Shown: positions 26,271-35,817 of the stretch, piece after piece
Layout: the number at the start of each line of letters is the position of its first letter
Position numbering within the stretch: the first letter of the stretch is position 1
Origin: Promethearchaeia archaeon
GTDB taxonomy: Archaea; Asgardarchaeota; Lokiarchaeia; Sigyniarchaeales; SOKP01
NCBI GenBank assembly: GCA_029856145.1
Contig: JAHQWK010000011.1
Coordinates: 62,001-126,000, forward strand
Reading direction: 5' to 3'
DNA: 64,000 nt
Position numbers and translations under genes: made by a program
The notes under the pieces: generated by a model
The model's input: only the letters and a program-made list of their open reading frames with translations
What the model was told of the DNA's origin: nothing
The model's database searches: none

Positions 26271-28532
26271 CTAATTTTTTGGTTGGAAGACTTTTTTTTG
26301 TATTAAATTGAGAATTATTTCAGCTTCTTTTGTATAAAAACCCTTTCTTATAGAGAGTAGGTTAGTTACTATGAAATAATCTGTGTTTTTCTTTTTCATT
26401 ATGCTTTTGGCTCTATTCACCATTGATTTTTCGTCAGATTTTAGTTTGACATTTTGTTCGATTATTTGCAATGGGTATATCAATGATGTTTGTAAATGTC
26501 TTTCAAGCAACTCTCTGATCCCTAAGAATGAATTAGTATGTCCAGTGAATTTTTCAAATTGTGCTCTATATTTATTATCAATATCATATGATAACTCTTT
26601 AACTGATTCTAAGAAATCTTGAGAAGGATTTTCTTTCATAATTAGTAAAAGCCTGAAGCTTTTAAATTCTGACATTAAAATTTTAGATTTATGATATTCT
26701 AATTTAATTGTTTGGGATTGAGCATCAGCACCTGTAAGCTCAATTCCAAAAGTCCGAATTGCTTCTAAAAATCCTGTTATTAACGATGCATCAATAGATT
26801 TGCTCGCAAGAATTTGTTCATATACATTTAATCCTGAGTCCTTATGGATAATAATGAAATAGTCTAAGTTTAATACATCCATGTATTTATTGAATATTTT
26901 TTGTCTATGTGCTTCATGCTTCCTTCTAGTACTTTTAACCATTTTATATGTAGTAAAACTAAATACTGAGATAATTGCAATTATTCCAACGATTAAAACT
27001 ATTAGCATTGGATCTAAAGCAAATGGAATAATTATTTCAAATTCTTGAGTAATAACTCCTGCTGCTATTCCATTATACCAAAAGACATAAGCCTTATAAG
27101 TTCCAGCATGAGGATTGCTTGAAAGTTGATAATTAAGCAATATGTCATCTGTTTCGATTGATTCAATCTCATATATAATGTCTTCTTGAGCGGGAAATCC
27201 TAATGAATTAATTAACCTAAAAGTCAAATTACCCGGGTCTATTGGAGCAAGGACAGAAAATAGGATTTCTTGGCCAGGACCAAATTCTGTTGTTGGTACG
27301 TTTAGTGAAAGCATTATATTTGGAGAATTTGCAGTTATCCTCCAATTCGCACCCTCAAGGATAGTGTTGTTTGATATAAAAATAAAATGATTTGTTGTAT
27401 TTATAATAACTTGCGATGATATATCCTCCCACCCTACTCCTAAATCTCTAAATACACTTATGTTATACCAACCTAGAGGATAATTAAATTTGATTGAATA
27501 ATTAAAGAAAAATCTCTGGATATCAGGCTCAATAGTCCAGATATTTGCTAAATTCTCTTGTATTAACACATTTCCTGTTGAAATTAAGAAATTTTGTAAT
27601 TTTATATGATATTTTAAATTAAATAATAGCTCTATTGAACGATTATTGATAATAGGAACATAAAATATATCACTATTAGGAGATATATTTTTATTCAATG
27701 TGATACTTCCATTTTCACTAATTGGATATAAGGAACCATCAATATTCAGAGTCATATTTATTTCTTTAGGACTAAATGATCTATCAACTCTTTGAATTAG
27801 TTTATATAATAAAGGTTCTCCTTTTGTTTCAACATTCCATTTTGAACCATCATATTTAGATGTATGTAAATTTGAATGAACAGAATTAGAGTCATTATAA
27901 TACCAATAATATGCTGTTTTTTCTGCAGGGACTAATTGTGAACCATTTAATGTAAGGTAATACTGTCCCGGCGCCAAAGAAATTTCATTTTCAAAAGTCT
28001 GAAGATACCAATTTGGAATTGTAGAAATATTTATCAAGGTGGAGCCCATAATGTTAGAATTAGGAGTATTAGTAGCACCTTCAAAACCAGTTAATTGAAA
28101 AGATACTGGGATAGTTGGGGTTTGAATACTTCTATAACCTAATATGTAAGCACCAAAGAGAACTGTTGGTTCAGTAATATTCACTTGTACACCCCAACCC
28201 AAAAATGCATTTCCGATTGTTACTTTAGAACTACCATCACTAGAATCTTCAATAGTTTTAATTTCCTTACCTAGCCTAATATCTGTGAAATTCATCTCGA
28301 TATTAGTAATATTCCAGGATGCAGATGCTAGTGGAATGTCAATAGAACTTATATTTTTACTATAGTTAATTCCCTCTGAGAATTCAGTAATTAAAAAATC
28401 TGAACGTGGATTTAAGGTATCGCCATTAGTTTGAGCGTGTGAAAATTCTATAAGACTAGCGATATTTATAAACAGAAAAGAAGATATTATGACTAAAACA
28501 ATTAAATAATTTTGTTTAACAATTTTTCTCAT
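26271..28532 (-). CDS. Receptor-like membrane protein with cytoplasmic longin/roadblock-like domain (paralog 1)
   Basis: Residues 1-34 form a signal peptide. An ectodomain of about 460 residues, beta-rich and full of N-x-S/T sites, follows, then one membrane helix at about residues 505-530 with the stop-transfer K-S-T-R-R-K. The cytoplasmic domain (about 541-690) has the longin/roadblock-like pattern: M-D-V-L-N-L-D, K-D-S-G-L-N-V-Y, S-L-I-T-G-F-L-E-A-I, I-K-L-E-Y, L-I-Y-P-L. The C-terminal 60 residues look like a winged helix or helical bundle. The topology is that of a one-pass receptor carrying an outside signal to an intracellular small-GTPase-linked domain. It is a tandem paralog of the next minus-strand gene. 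Confidence 0.75.
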   Translation of the reverse strand: MRKIVKQNYLIVLVIISSFLFINIASLIEFSHAQTNGDTLNPRSDFLITEFSEGINYSKNISSIDIPLASASWNITNIEMNFTDIRLGKEIKTIEDSSDGSSKVTIGNAFLGWGVQVNITEPTVLFGAYILGYRSIQTPTIPVSFQLTGFEGATNTPNSNIMGSTLINISTIPNWYLQTFENEISLAPGQYYLTLNGSQLVPAEKTAYYWYYNDSNSVHSNLHTSKYDGSKWNVETKGEPLLYKLIQRVDRSFSPKEINMTLNIDGSLYPISENGSITLNKNISPNSDIFYVPIINNRSIELLFNLKYHIKLQNFLISTGNVLIQENLANIWTIEPDIQRFFFNYSIKFNYPLGWYNISVFRDLGVGWEDISSQVIINTTNHFIFISNNTILEGANWRITANSPNIMLSLNVPTTEFGPGQEILFSVLAPIDPGNLTFRLINSLGFPAQEDIIYEIESIETDDILLNYQLSSNPHAGTYKAYVFWYNGIAAGVITQEFEIIIPFALDPMLIVLIVGIIAIISVFSFTTYKMVKSTRRKHEAHRQKIFNKYMDVLNLDYFIIIHKDSGLNVYEQILASKSIDASLITGFLEAIRTFGIELTGADAQSQTIKLEYHKSKILMSEFKSFRLLLIMKENPSQDFLESVKELSYDIDNKYRAQFEKFTGHTNSFLGIRELLERHLQTSLIYPLQIIEQNVKLKSDEKSMVNRAKSIMKKKNTDYFIVTNLLSIRKGFYTKEAEIILNLIQKKVFQPKN

Positions 28533-28767
28533 ATCTATCCCCTAAAAGATATATTTAATTAATTAAATAACTATTTACTATGTTAATCACTATCTGATTA
28601 TTTAAAGTGTAATTCGAATTTTAAAATGACCAAAACATTTAGAAAAGAATTTTAATATAAGAATGGAACTGATTTATAACAGTAATAAAGATTTAATTTA
28701 AAAAGATTTTAGGTATAAAATTCTCCTATATCCTCAATCATTCAATAAAACAGAAATGTAATACATT

Positions 28768-31071
28768 TTATTCTATGATTTGAAAAATATTTTTATCAAT
28801 CAGATTAAAAATGAGCTCTAAATCTTTAGGGCTACATTCTCTTTCAAGTAATAAAGAGGATAAATAAAAAGAACTCGTATTATTTATTTTCATAAAAGAG
28901 ATTGCCTTATTAATCAATGCTCTTTCATTTGGACTTATTTTAACTTTTTCTAACTCTTCTATTTTTGTTAGCTTTAATGGATAAGTAAGTGAAGTACTAA
29001 GATGGTGTTTAAGCAGTTTGTCTATCGATTTAAAAGGATTAATATTTCCATTAAATTGATCAATATGCTCGCCATAATATTTATAGAGATCATAAGCCAA
29101 GTCTTCAAGTGAAAATAAGAAATTTGAGGATGGATGTTGTTTCATTATTAGAATGAGTCTTAGGTTTACAAATTCGGTCATAATTATAATTGAATCTTTG
29201 TATTCTAGCTTTATAGTTTGTGAACTATCTTCAATTTTGATCAATTCAATTCCAAAAGAATGAATTGCTTGTAAAAATCCCGAAATCATAGCAGCATCAA
29301 TTTCTTTTTCAGTAAATTTTTGCTGATAAAGATTTAAGCCGGACTTTTTATCTGAGACAATAATATAATCTAAATTCAAAACATCCATACATTTATTATA
29401 AAGTTTTTGACTTTCTTCAATTTTTCTAGTCCTATATTTCTTGATTCTTCGATAAGATAATATTCCCGTAGTTGTCCCTACAATTGCAATTATGATACCG
29501 ATAACAATCCAAATTGGATCTATAGTAAAAGGAACCGGAGGAACGTTAACTTCAAAGTCTTGAGATTGAACTCCTCCGTCTGTACTATTATTCCAGTAAA
29601 TTATTATAGTATAAGTACCTTCACGTGAATTTGATGGGATTATATATGAAAAAATAGTGTCTTCTGAAATAACGCCTCTTACTTCTATAGGCTCGTCATA
29701 TCCAAAACCTAATGAATTTATGAAATAAAATGTGAAATTACCTTCTAAACTAGGGGCATTAACAGAGAATTGTAATTCTTGTCCTGGTTCCCATTCCAAT
29801 TCTGGGAGATTTATATTAAAAAATATATTGGGTGAATTTGCATTTATCTTCCATTCAACTCCACCCAGTATGATATCATTTGGAATAATAAGTGTGCTTG
29901 CATTCATATTTATATTGGCAAAAGATGTAATATTTTCCCAAGATGGCCCTGATTTACGGTATAGTGATAAATTAAACCAATTTCTAGGAAAATTAAACTT
30001 TACATGATAAATAGATGAGATTCTATCAATTATTGGGTGTAATGCCCATTGACTATTAGTTTCTTTGATACTTGCAGAACCTATAGTTAAAAACTCATTA
30101 GTAAGACTAATAGAATAATTGTAATTAAAATTTAGGATAATAGATCTATTAATTTTTAGTGGAATCTCAAGAGTGATCTTATTAGAATAGTAAGAGAAAT
30201 TGGTTATTTCTAGAGTCCCTTTCCCTGTAACAGGTCCATTAATTACCTCATAATCCTCTCCATTAACTTCTGCTGTCAAATTTAGATCTTTAGGAAGGTA
30301 AGTTCTATCAACTCTTTGATTCAATTTACAGAGAAAACTTGAATTTATAAGACCAAAACTCCAGGAAGTTACATAAGATGATGTGTGTAAATATGGAATT
30401 TGAGGATCAAATTCATCGTTCTGCCAATAATATTTTGCTTGATCATCTGTAGACAGATTAGTACCATTCATAACTAATGTATAATTTCCAATTGGAAGGC
30501 TAATAGGAGCTGACCCTGACGAAAAATCTTGATAATACCAATCTAAAGTGGTAGATATATTCAAATCTATAGATTTATAAATTGTATTATTAGGACTTAA
30601 ATTTATATTATCAAATCCTTTAAGTTGGAATTTTATTATCTCGTTTGCCTGTGGAGTTTTATATCCCTTAATAAAAACACCAAATAATTCAACAACTTCC
30701 AAAATTTCAATTTGCATACTCAGAGCAAATGTTCTAAATACGGAATTTTTATTCCATACTTGTGCTAAGCCTGTTTCAGTGTCTTCAATACTTTTAATTT
30801 CTCTACCTAAATTTATATTGGAAAAATTAATTTTTATATTTGTTATTGTCCAATTCGGTTCAGGTAACTCAATATTTATTGAACTAACATTATCTTTTAT
30901 TCCTTTAATTTTTGAATATTCAAAAAAACTAAAATTAGAAGAAATTGAAAACAGTTCACCATTACTCTGAGCATGTGAAAGATAAATATCATTACTTGAA
31001 ATTAGAAAGATGCTTACAAAAAGTAACAGTCCAATGATGATTTTATTTTTTTTACCGATGTTTTTAAACAT
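28768..31071 (-). CDS. Receptor-like membrane protein with cytoplasmic longin/roadblock-like domain (paralog 2)
   Basis: Same architecture as its downstream paralog, end to end: signal peptide (1-35), N-glycosylation-site-rich beta ectodomain, one membrane helix (about 515-537), basic stop-transfer, then M-D-V-L-N-L-D, K-K-S-G-L-N-L-Y, M-I-S-G-F-L-Q-A-I, I-K-L-E-Y and L-T-Y-P-L-K-L. The C-terminal segment keeps the N-T-S-x-F/Y-x-x-S/T-x-L-L motif of the paralog. Ectodomain conservation is moderate (for example W-x-I-T-N-I, L-G-R-E-I-K and I-E-D near residues 70-105), suggesting distinct ligands after tandem duplication. The gap of 235 bases between the two suggests separate promoters. A cytoplasmic partner is unknown. 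Confidence 0.75.
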   Translation of the reverse strand: MFKNIGKKNKIIIGLLLFVSIFLISSNDIYLSHAQSNGELFSISSNFSFFEYSKIKGIKDNVSSINIELPEPNWTITNIKINFSNINLGREIKSIEDTETGLAQVWNKNSVFRTFALSMQIEILEVVELFGVFIKGYKTPQANEIIKFQLKGFDNINLSPNNTIYKSIDLNISTTLDWYYQDFSSGSAPISLPIGNYTLVMNGTNLSTDDQAKYYWQNDEFDPQIPYLHTSSYVTSWSFGLINSSFLCKLNQRVDRTYLPKDLNLTAEVNGEDYEVINGPVTGKGTLEITNFSYYSNKITLEIPLKINRSIILNFNYNYSISLTNEFLTIGSASIKETNSQWALHPIIDRISSIYHVKFNFPRNWFNLSLYRKSGPSWENITSFANINMNASTLIIPNDIILGGVEWKINANSPNIFFNINLPELEWEPGQELQFSVNAPSLEGNFTFYFINSLGFGYDEPIEVRGVISEDTIFSYIIPSNSREGTYTIIIYWNNSTDGGVQSQDFEVNVPPVPFTIDPIWIVIGIIIAIVGTTTGILSYRRIKKYRTRKIEESQKLYNKCMDVLNLDYIIVSDKKSGLNLYQQKFTEKEIDAAMISGFLQAIHSFGIELIKIEDSSQTIKLEYKDSIIIMTEFVNLRLILIMKQHPSSNFLFSLEDLAYDLYKYYGEHIDQFNGNINPFKSIDKLLKHHLSTSLTYPLKLTKIEELEKVKISPNERALINKAISFMKINNTSSFYLSSLLLERECSPKDLELIFNLIDKNIFQIIE

Positions 31072-31656
31072 TAACCCTGAATTACCTGAATCTTATCTAA
31101 ATTTATAATAAAATTCTATTTATTTATATCTCCTCTTAATTTTGAGAGCTTATAAAATTGAATATTATAAAAAATTAAGACAAACGTATATAAAAAAATT
31201 TTAATTATTGAAGGGAATTATTTTTTTCAAGGGATGCTTTTAGGTTCATTGCGGAAACTAAAAACACAAATGGTTTTTGTAATTCTGTGTTTTCTTTTTT
31301 GGTTTCTTCAATAATCTTGTATAGTTTTAGTAACAAATCTTCTATAAGTTTCTCTCAATTTTAGATATTGTGATTCTGAAAGGAATATTATTGAATTGAA
31401 GAATTCTTTTTACTCAAGAATTTTATTTATAGTATCAGGAGCAACATCTAAATAAGATAAATTTTGGTAAAATTTATCATTGAGTGAAGACCACATATAT
31501 CATCCGTTATTTATATTATATCATCAATTCTCGATTCATCAGTAAGATGGTGTTTTTCTAAAACAAACCTATTTACATAATTCAATTCAAAATTTTCCAT
31601 GAACCATTAATTACTATGATTTTAGAGGACTTATTCAAAAAATAAGAATAAGAAAC
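31072..31656. other. Gene-poor gap holding a decayed gene
   Basis: No intact gene is present in this 585-base gap. Its middle holds the minus-strand pseudogene described separately at 31205-31600. The part nearest the receptor paralog is AT-rich leader with likely promoter sequence. Confidence 0.5.
31205..31600 (-). pseudogene. Decayed minus-strand gene(s); 5-prime part AlkZ/winged-helix-like
   Basis: Starting at ATG 31600, one frame reads M-E-N-F-E-L-N-Y-V-N-R-F-V-L-E-K-H-H-L-T and, after a TAA, I-T-D-D-I-C-G-L-H-S. This resembles the N-terminus of AlkZ-type (HTH_42) DNA glycosylase-like proteins, in which the stop replaces a glutamine-like position. From about 31490 a second frame reads D-K-F-Y-Q-N-L-S-Y-L-D-V-A-P, is broken by a TAA, resumes with E-F-F-N-S-I-I-F-L-S-E-S-Q-Y-L-K-L-R-E, then jumps to a third frame with K-L-I-E-D-L-L-L-K-L-Y-K-I-I-E-E, ending at TAA 31205. 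Several stops and a frameshift point to an inactivated gene, possibly two joined fragments. The AlkZ label rests on the first 40 codons. Confidence 0.6.
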
Positions 31657-32223
31657 TTAAGATTTAAGCTTTTTAAGCAAATAAGCAAAATTTTTACCTA
31701 AATTTTCAAATGTTCTAATACCTTCTTCATCATCTAATACTTCTCCTGGATTCCTCCCAATACCTACATTCCAATAAGATGATCCCACTACAAACATCTG
31801 CTTAATGAGAAAGAAGTAATTAATACTGGAAAATACATGATTTGCCCCTGCTCTCCTAACTGCCACAACTGCAGCACCAATTTTATGTTTTAAATGCCCT
31901 CCAGTAGCGTACCCGGCACGTTCTATTAAAGCTTTTGTACTAGTTGATAAATCTGAAAAATAAGTAGGTGAACCTATTATAATTCCATCAGCTTCAAGCA
32001 TCTTTTGAATGTATTCATTCATATTATCTCCTTCGATAGTACATCTTTGGTCGTCATTATCAATGCATTGATAACATGCAGTACAACCCTGCAATCTTTT
32101 GTTACCAATCCATATTATTTCGCACTCAATTCCTTCAGCTTCCAACTCCTCTACAACAATACTTAAGCAATGGTATGTGTTTCCCTTTTTTCTTGGACTG
32201 CCGTTAAATAATACAACCTTCAT
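31657..32223 (-). CDS. Iron-sulfur flavoprotein / NADPH-dependent FMN reductase-like
   Basis: The 188-residue flavodoxin-like fold has the FMN loop G-S-P-R-K-K-G-N-T (residues 8-16). A compact cysteine motif C-T-A-C-Y-Q-C (about 48-54), with a fourth cysteine in R-C-T-I-E (about 61), is the cluster-binding loop of archaeal iron-sulfur flavoproteins. The later G-S-P-T-Y-F-S-D-L (about 83-91) contacts flavin. It should transfer electrons between a [4Fe-4S] cluster and FMN, perhaps in oxygen or peroxide defence of an anaerobe. It stands alone. Confidence 0.85.
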   Translation of the reverse strand: MKVVLFNGSPRKKGNTYHCLSIVVEELEAEGIECEIIWIGNKRLQGCTACYQCIDNDDQRCTIEGDNMNEYIQKMLEADGIIIGSPTYFSDLSTSTKALIERAGYATGGHLKHKIGAAVVAVRRAGANHVFSSINYFFLIKQMFVVGSSYWNVGIGRNPGEVLDDEEGIRTFENLGKNFAYLLKKLKS

Positions 32224-32572
32224 TATTATAAACCTTTATAATTGTCAAATTATTTTTCAATAATTATATATAGCAATGTAATAATTTTTGTTTTCGGTAT
32301 TTAATGTTTTATAGTTTTTTATATCCTACTCTTACAAAATTTAAAATAAATTTCTAATAACTCTATCATTTCCACTATACAAAATCAATTTTAATCAAAA
32401 ATTACTTAATTTCATAGTATTTTCATTAATTCTTTTTGATTTAATATTTGATTTTCAACTATAATAATCAAGATTTTAATATTATCATCTATTTTGGAGA
32501 AATTTTTATATAGGGATTTGATAAAATATATATTAATTCTTAATGACTTATTACATAATTTAAAAGATAAAG
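32224..32572. other. AT-rich intergenic region
   Basis: A 349-base divergent gap between the flavoprotein and the small plus-strand gene. I see no protein-like frame or RNA structure. It contains a candidate TATA box for the plus-strand gene, described separately. Confidence 0.4.
32503..32512 (+). promoter_or_regulatory. Candidate TATA box
   Basis: TTTTTATATA lies about 60 bases before the GTG start of the small helical protein and is the best TATA match in the gap. It would place the transcription start about 35 bases ahead of the GTG. Confidence 0.35.
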
Positions 32573-32866
32573 GTGATTAAAATAAAAGATAAAGAAAGAA
32601 TTAAAATTAAAGATTTAAATATCAAAGTGGCACAAAAAATGTACGATATGTATCGAAATAATCCAGATCAAAAATTTTATGAAAAAGAATTTAAACGACT
32701 ATTAAATGATGAATTAAAAATTGAATATAATGATCTTAATGCTTTAATGAAATATATGTTAGAAAAAGATTATATTATTTCTTCTCAGGATAGTATGGAA
32801 TCATCCAGTTATTTTTTAGTAACAGCAAATTTAATAGATTTCGTAGAAAATCTACCGTCTTTCTAA
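32573..32866 (+). CDS. Small winged-helix-like protein
   Basis: I do not recognise a named family. The 97-residue chain has a lysine-rich start, then three predicted helices (V-A-Q-K-M-Y-D-M-Y, F-Y-E-K-E-F-K-R-L-L, D-L-N-A-L-M-K-Y-M-L-E-K-D-Y-I-I) and a two-strand wing (S-S-Y-F-L-V-T), which together resemble a winged helix. It may bind DNA or a protein. The start is GTG at 32573 behind a weak AAAG ribosome site; no in-frame ATG lies near it. Confidence 0.5.
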   Translation: MIKIKDKERIKIKDLNIKVAQKMYDMYRNNPDQKFYEKEFKRLLNDELKIEYNDLNALMKYMLEKDYIISSQDSMESSSYFLVTANLIDFVENLPSF

Positions 32867-33132
32867 GATGGGTATGACTCAAGCTGACATAGGAGAAATG
32901 TTTAAATGATTCAATTCAGTACGATATTATTGTTTGATATTAATTTTGCTGGTCTCTAAATAGGTTAAATATTTGGAGATTAACCTTTTTCTAATTTCAG
33001 CGTCCATAATTAAATATTATATATAATTAATCATATTTAAAAATTATTATATGGCAGTCGATAATTTTTCAATAATTATTACAATGCTTTTAATTTTTAT
33101 AAAAAATTGTAAAGTTTAAGAGGATATTAAAT

Positions 33133-33699
33133 TTGGTGTTTTTTTATTGGTTTATTTGGATTGTTGGGATATTGATTTGCTTACTTGTTTATTTTCTATA
33201 CAAATTCAAAAAAATAGATAAATATTTTTGGTATTTATTTTGGTTTAGTTTTATTTTAGGTCTATGTTGGGAACTTCCATTGTCAATAGCAAATGAGATT
33301 AGTAATTTTCCCCCCGCAAGATTTATAATTCCAACTCCATTACCGGCACCTGTTTCAACTATTTTAATAATATTAACTCATAGTTTATGGGATGGAGGTT
33401 TATTCCTTTTAGGTGTTTGGTTTATACGATTAATATGTAAGAACCCAATTTTTGAGAAATTTAAACTAGGTGAATTCACTATATTGATTATTTATGGGCA
33501 AGTATCTGAATTGATTGTGGAGTTAACAAGTACCTTTAGTAATGCTTGGGAATATATCGTCTATTTGTGGAATCCCCTATTGTTCACTTTTAACGGACAT
33601 AATATTACATTATTGCCTCAATTAATTTGGTTAGCTGCTCCGATTGTTTTTTATTTTATCGCTCTCAAATTTAAATCAAGATATTTAATCTTGGAATAA
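33133..33699 (+). CDS. Multi-pass membrane protein of unknown function
   Basis: About five hydrophobic helices cover most of the 188 residues, with aromatic-rich segments (F-Y-W-F-I-W, Y-F-W-Y-L-F-W-F) and a short basic loop after helix 1 and at the C-terminus. A conserved-looking polar stretch L-C-W-E-L-P-L-S-I-A-N-E and W-D-G-G-L-F sits near the membrane surface. No transporter or enzyme family is recognised. The frame opens with TTG at 33133 followed by GTG at 33136; either could start translation. The gene stands alone before a U32 peptidase gene. Confidence 0.55.
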   Translation: MVFFYWFIWIVGILICLLVYFLYKFKKIDKYFWYLFWFSFILGLCWELPLSIANEISNFPPARFIIPTPLPAPVSTILIILTHSLWDGGLFLLGVWFIRLICKNPIFEKFKLGEFTILIIYGQVSELIVELTSTFSNAWEYIVYLWNPLLFTFNGHNITLLPQLIWLAAPIVFYFIALKFKSRYLILE

Positions 33700-33770
33700 T
33701 TAGTTTTTGACCAAAATTATTTTAGAACTGAACCTCTTATTTTTTCATGTAAAAAGAGTTTTTTAAATCT

Positions 33771-35021
33771 ATGAATACTAACATGAAAATACACCCTGAA
33801 TTGCTTGCTCCTTGTCAAGATTGGAATTCATTAAAGATTGTAAGTGGACTAGCAGATGCTATATATTTTGGATTACAAAATTATAACATGCGAATAAAAG
33901 CTAGAAATTTTGACCGTAAAGATTTAAATAAAGTTGCTGAGTTTTGTCATAATCAAGACCCCCCAATGAAAGCATATTTAACCACAAATATTTTAATATA
34001 TGATAAGGAATTACAGGATTTAGAAAATCTGATATTAGAAGCAAAAGATTCTGAGATTGATGCTATTATTGCTCACGATCTTGCGGCTATTAGAATAGCA
34101 AAACGGAACAATATTAATTTTCATATATCAACACAGGCTAATGTTTCTAATATTGAAGCAGCTAAATTTTTTGAGGAATTAGGTGCTGAAAGGATCATCT
34201 TAGCTAGAGAATTATCTCTTCAACAGATTAGACTTATTAAACACCTCCTAACAAAGACTAAAATTGAGTGCTTTGTTCATGGTTCTATGTGTACTTCGAT
34301 TTCAGGACGATGTTATTTTTCTGCCACTGTCTGTGATGACGAAGAATATTCAGCAAACCGAGGAAACTGTATTCAACCATGCAGGAGAGAATGGAGAGTT
34401 ATAGATGACCAGAATAATGAATTCATTTATGATGGTCAGATGTTTTTGAATGCTAAGGATCTTTGCATGATTAAATATATCCCCGAATTAATTAATGCTA
34501 AAATAGATGCTTTTAAAATAGAAGGAAGAATGAAAGATCCACTATATGTTAAAACTGTAGTTGAGTGTTATAGAGAAGCAATAAATAGTTATTCTAATGG
34601 GACTTATAATAAAGAAAAGGTAAAAATTTGGCTTGAAAGGCTTTCAAGAGTGTTTAATCGTGGTTTCCATACTGGTTTTTATTTTCATAGACCTACTATA
34701 GAAGATATTGAATTAATGAAAAGGGGTAACCGTTCTCCTTATAAGAAACATTATTTAGGAAAAATCCTCGCATTTGATAAAAATAGTAAGTCTGCTAATG
34801 TTTTGCTTGAGAGCTTAGATATCCCGTTAAAAGTAGGTGATGAGATAATTATTGAGGGAACTACAACCTATATGATTGAAACTATAAAAACTATGATTTT
34901 CAAAGGAGAGAAAATAAAAAAAATTTCAAGAAAGAGATATTCTGACCCAGTTAGGTTCAATTTGCGCCTAAACAAAGAAGTTAAGCTTAACGATAAAATT
35001 TATATCATTTCAAAAACATAA
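33771..35021 (+). CDS. Peptidase U32-family protein
   Basis: The protein matches the U32 family, labelled collagenase-like but including tRNA/rRNA hydroxylation factors (TrhP, RlhA). Features are L-L-A-P-C-Q-D-W-N-S-L (about residues 10-20), the Q-A-N-V-S-N motif of the TIM-barrel part (about 124-129) and the cysteine set H-G-S-M-C, G-R-C-Y-F-S and N-C-I-Q-P-C (about 173-206), which can bind an iron-sulfur cluster. F-K-I-E-G-R-M-K-D (about 248-256) is the family signature. The C-terminal 90 residues form the beta-barrel typical of RlhA/TrhP-length members. RNA modification is likelier than proteolysis. It starts 39 bases before pcm's reading region and may be cotranscribed with it. Confidence 0.85.
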   Translation: MNTNMKIHPELLAPCQDWNSLKIVSGLADAIYFGLQNYNMRIKARNFDRKDLNKVAEFCHNQDPPMKAYLTTNILIYDKELQDLENLILEAKDSEIDAIIAHDLAAIRIAKRNNINFHISTQANVSNIEAAKFFEELGAERIILARELSLQQIRLIKHLLTKTKIECFVHGSMCTSISGRCYFSATVCDDEEYSANRGNCIQPCRREWRVIDDQNNEFIYDGQMFLNAKDLCMIKYIPELINAKIDAFKIEGRMKDPLYVKTVVECYREAINSYSNGTYNKEKVKIWLERLSRVFNRGFHTGFYFHRPTIEDIELMKRGNRSPYKKHYLGKILAFDKNSKSANVLLESLDIPLKVGDEIIIEGTTTYMIETIKTMIFKGEKIKKISRKRYSDPVRFNLRLNKEVKLNDKIYIISKT

Positions 35022-35060
35022 AAAAATGATTTTTTTAAAAGATTACATAAATATCGCATT

Positions 35061-35753
35061 ATGGTCTCAACATTAAAAATGCATTTTGAAGAAAAGAGAA
35101 AGCGACTGGTTGAAAGTCTCAAGGATAGAGGAATATTAACTAAACCAGAGGTAATTAGAGCAATGTTAATTGTTCTCAGACATAAATTTGTTCCGAAAGA
35201 TGCTGAATCAAGTGCATATATGGATTCTCCTCTCTCTATTGGACTAGGACAGACAATTAGCGCCCCGCATATGAATGCTATGATGTGTGAATACCTTGAA
35301 CTAAAAGAGGGGGATAAGATATTAGAAATTGGAACCGGTTCAGGCTACCACGCTGCTTTATGTGCGGAACTGGTTGCTCCAGAAGAATCACAAAATCCCG
35401 GTCATGTATTTACGATAGAACGTCATGAAGGATTAGTTAAAAATGCTAGAGAAAGTATTAAAAAAACCGGTTATGAAGCTAATGTTACAGTAATTCATGG
35501 AGATGGTACATTAGGACATCCTAAAGAAGCCCCTTATGACAAAATATTAGTAACTGCTGCGTCACCCTCAAAGATTCCCCTACCTTTGCGAGATCAATTA
35601 AAAGATGGCGGAATTCTTTGTATTCCTGCGGGATCAAAAAATTTTGGCCAAAATTTATATATTATCAAAAAACATAAAAATGAATTCAAAACAAAAAAAA
35701 TAACAGGTGTCCGTTTTGTCCCTCTTATTGGAAAATTTGGATTTGAATCCTAA
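35061..35753 (+). CDS. pcm: Protein-L-isoaspartate O-methyltransferase
   Basis: This repair enzyme methylates isoaspartyl residues in aged proteins using SAM. The family N-terminus includes V-P-K-D-A-E-S-S-A-Y-M-D-S-P-L (about residues 51-65), the G-Q-T-I-S-A-P-H-M (about 72-80) motif and the SAM-binding E-I-G-T-G-S-G-Y-H (about 98-106). Length 230 is normal. The gap to the preceding U32 gene is 39 bases, so they may share a transcript. Confidence 0.93.
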   Translation: MVSTLKMHFEEKRKRLVESLKDRGILTKPEVIRAMLIVLRHKFVPKDAESSAYMDSPLSIGLGQTISAPHMNAMMCEYLELKEGDKILEIGTGSGYHAALCAELVAPEESQNPGHVFTIERHEGLVKNARESIKKTGYEANVTVIHGDGTLGHPKEAPYDKILVTAASPSKIPLPLRDQLKDGGILCIPAGSKNFGQNLYIIKKHKNEFKTKKITGVRFVPLIGKFGFES

Positions 35754-35817
35754 AATAAAATAGTTGCAAAGAGAGATGCATAAAGAATTATAAAAATTTG
35801 ATACTTTAAGAAAAAGT

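Noticed and set aside
32867..32980. Short frame beginning M-G-M-T-Q-A-D-I-G-E-M-F-K after the small winged-helix-like gene
   Set aside because: It looks like a helix-turn-helix fragment but stops after 13 codons. Too short to support a gene or pseudogene call.
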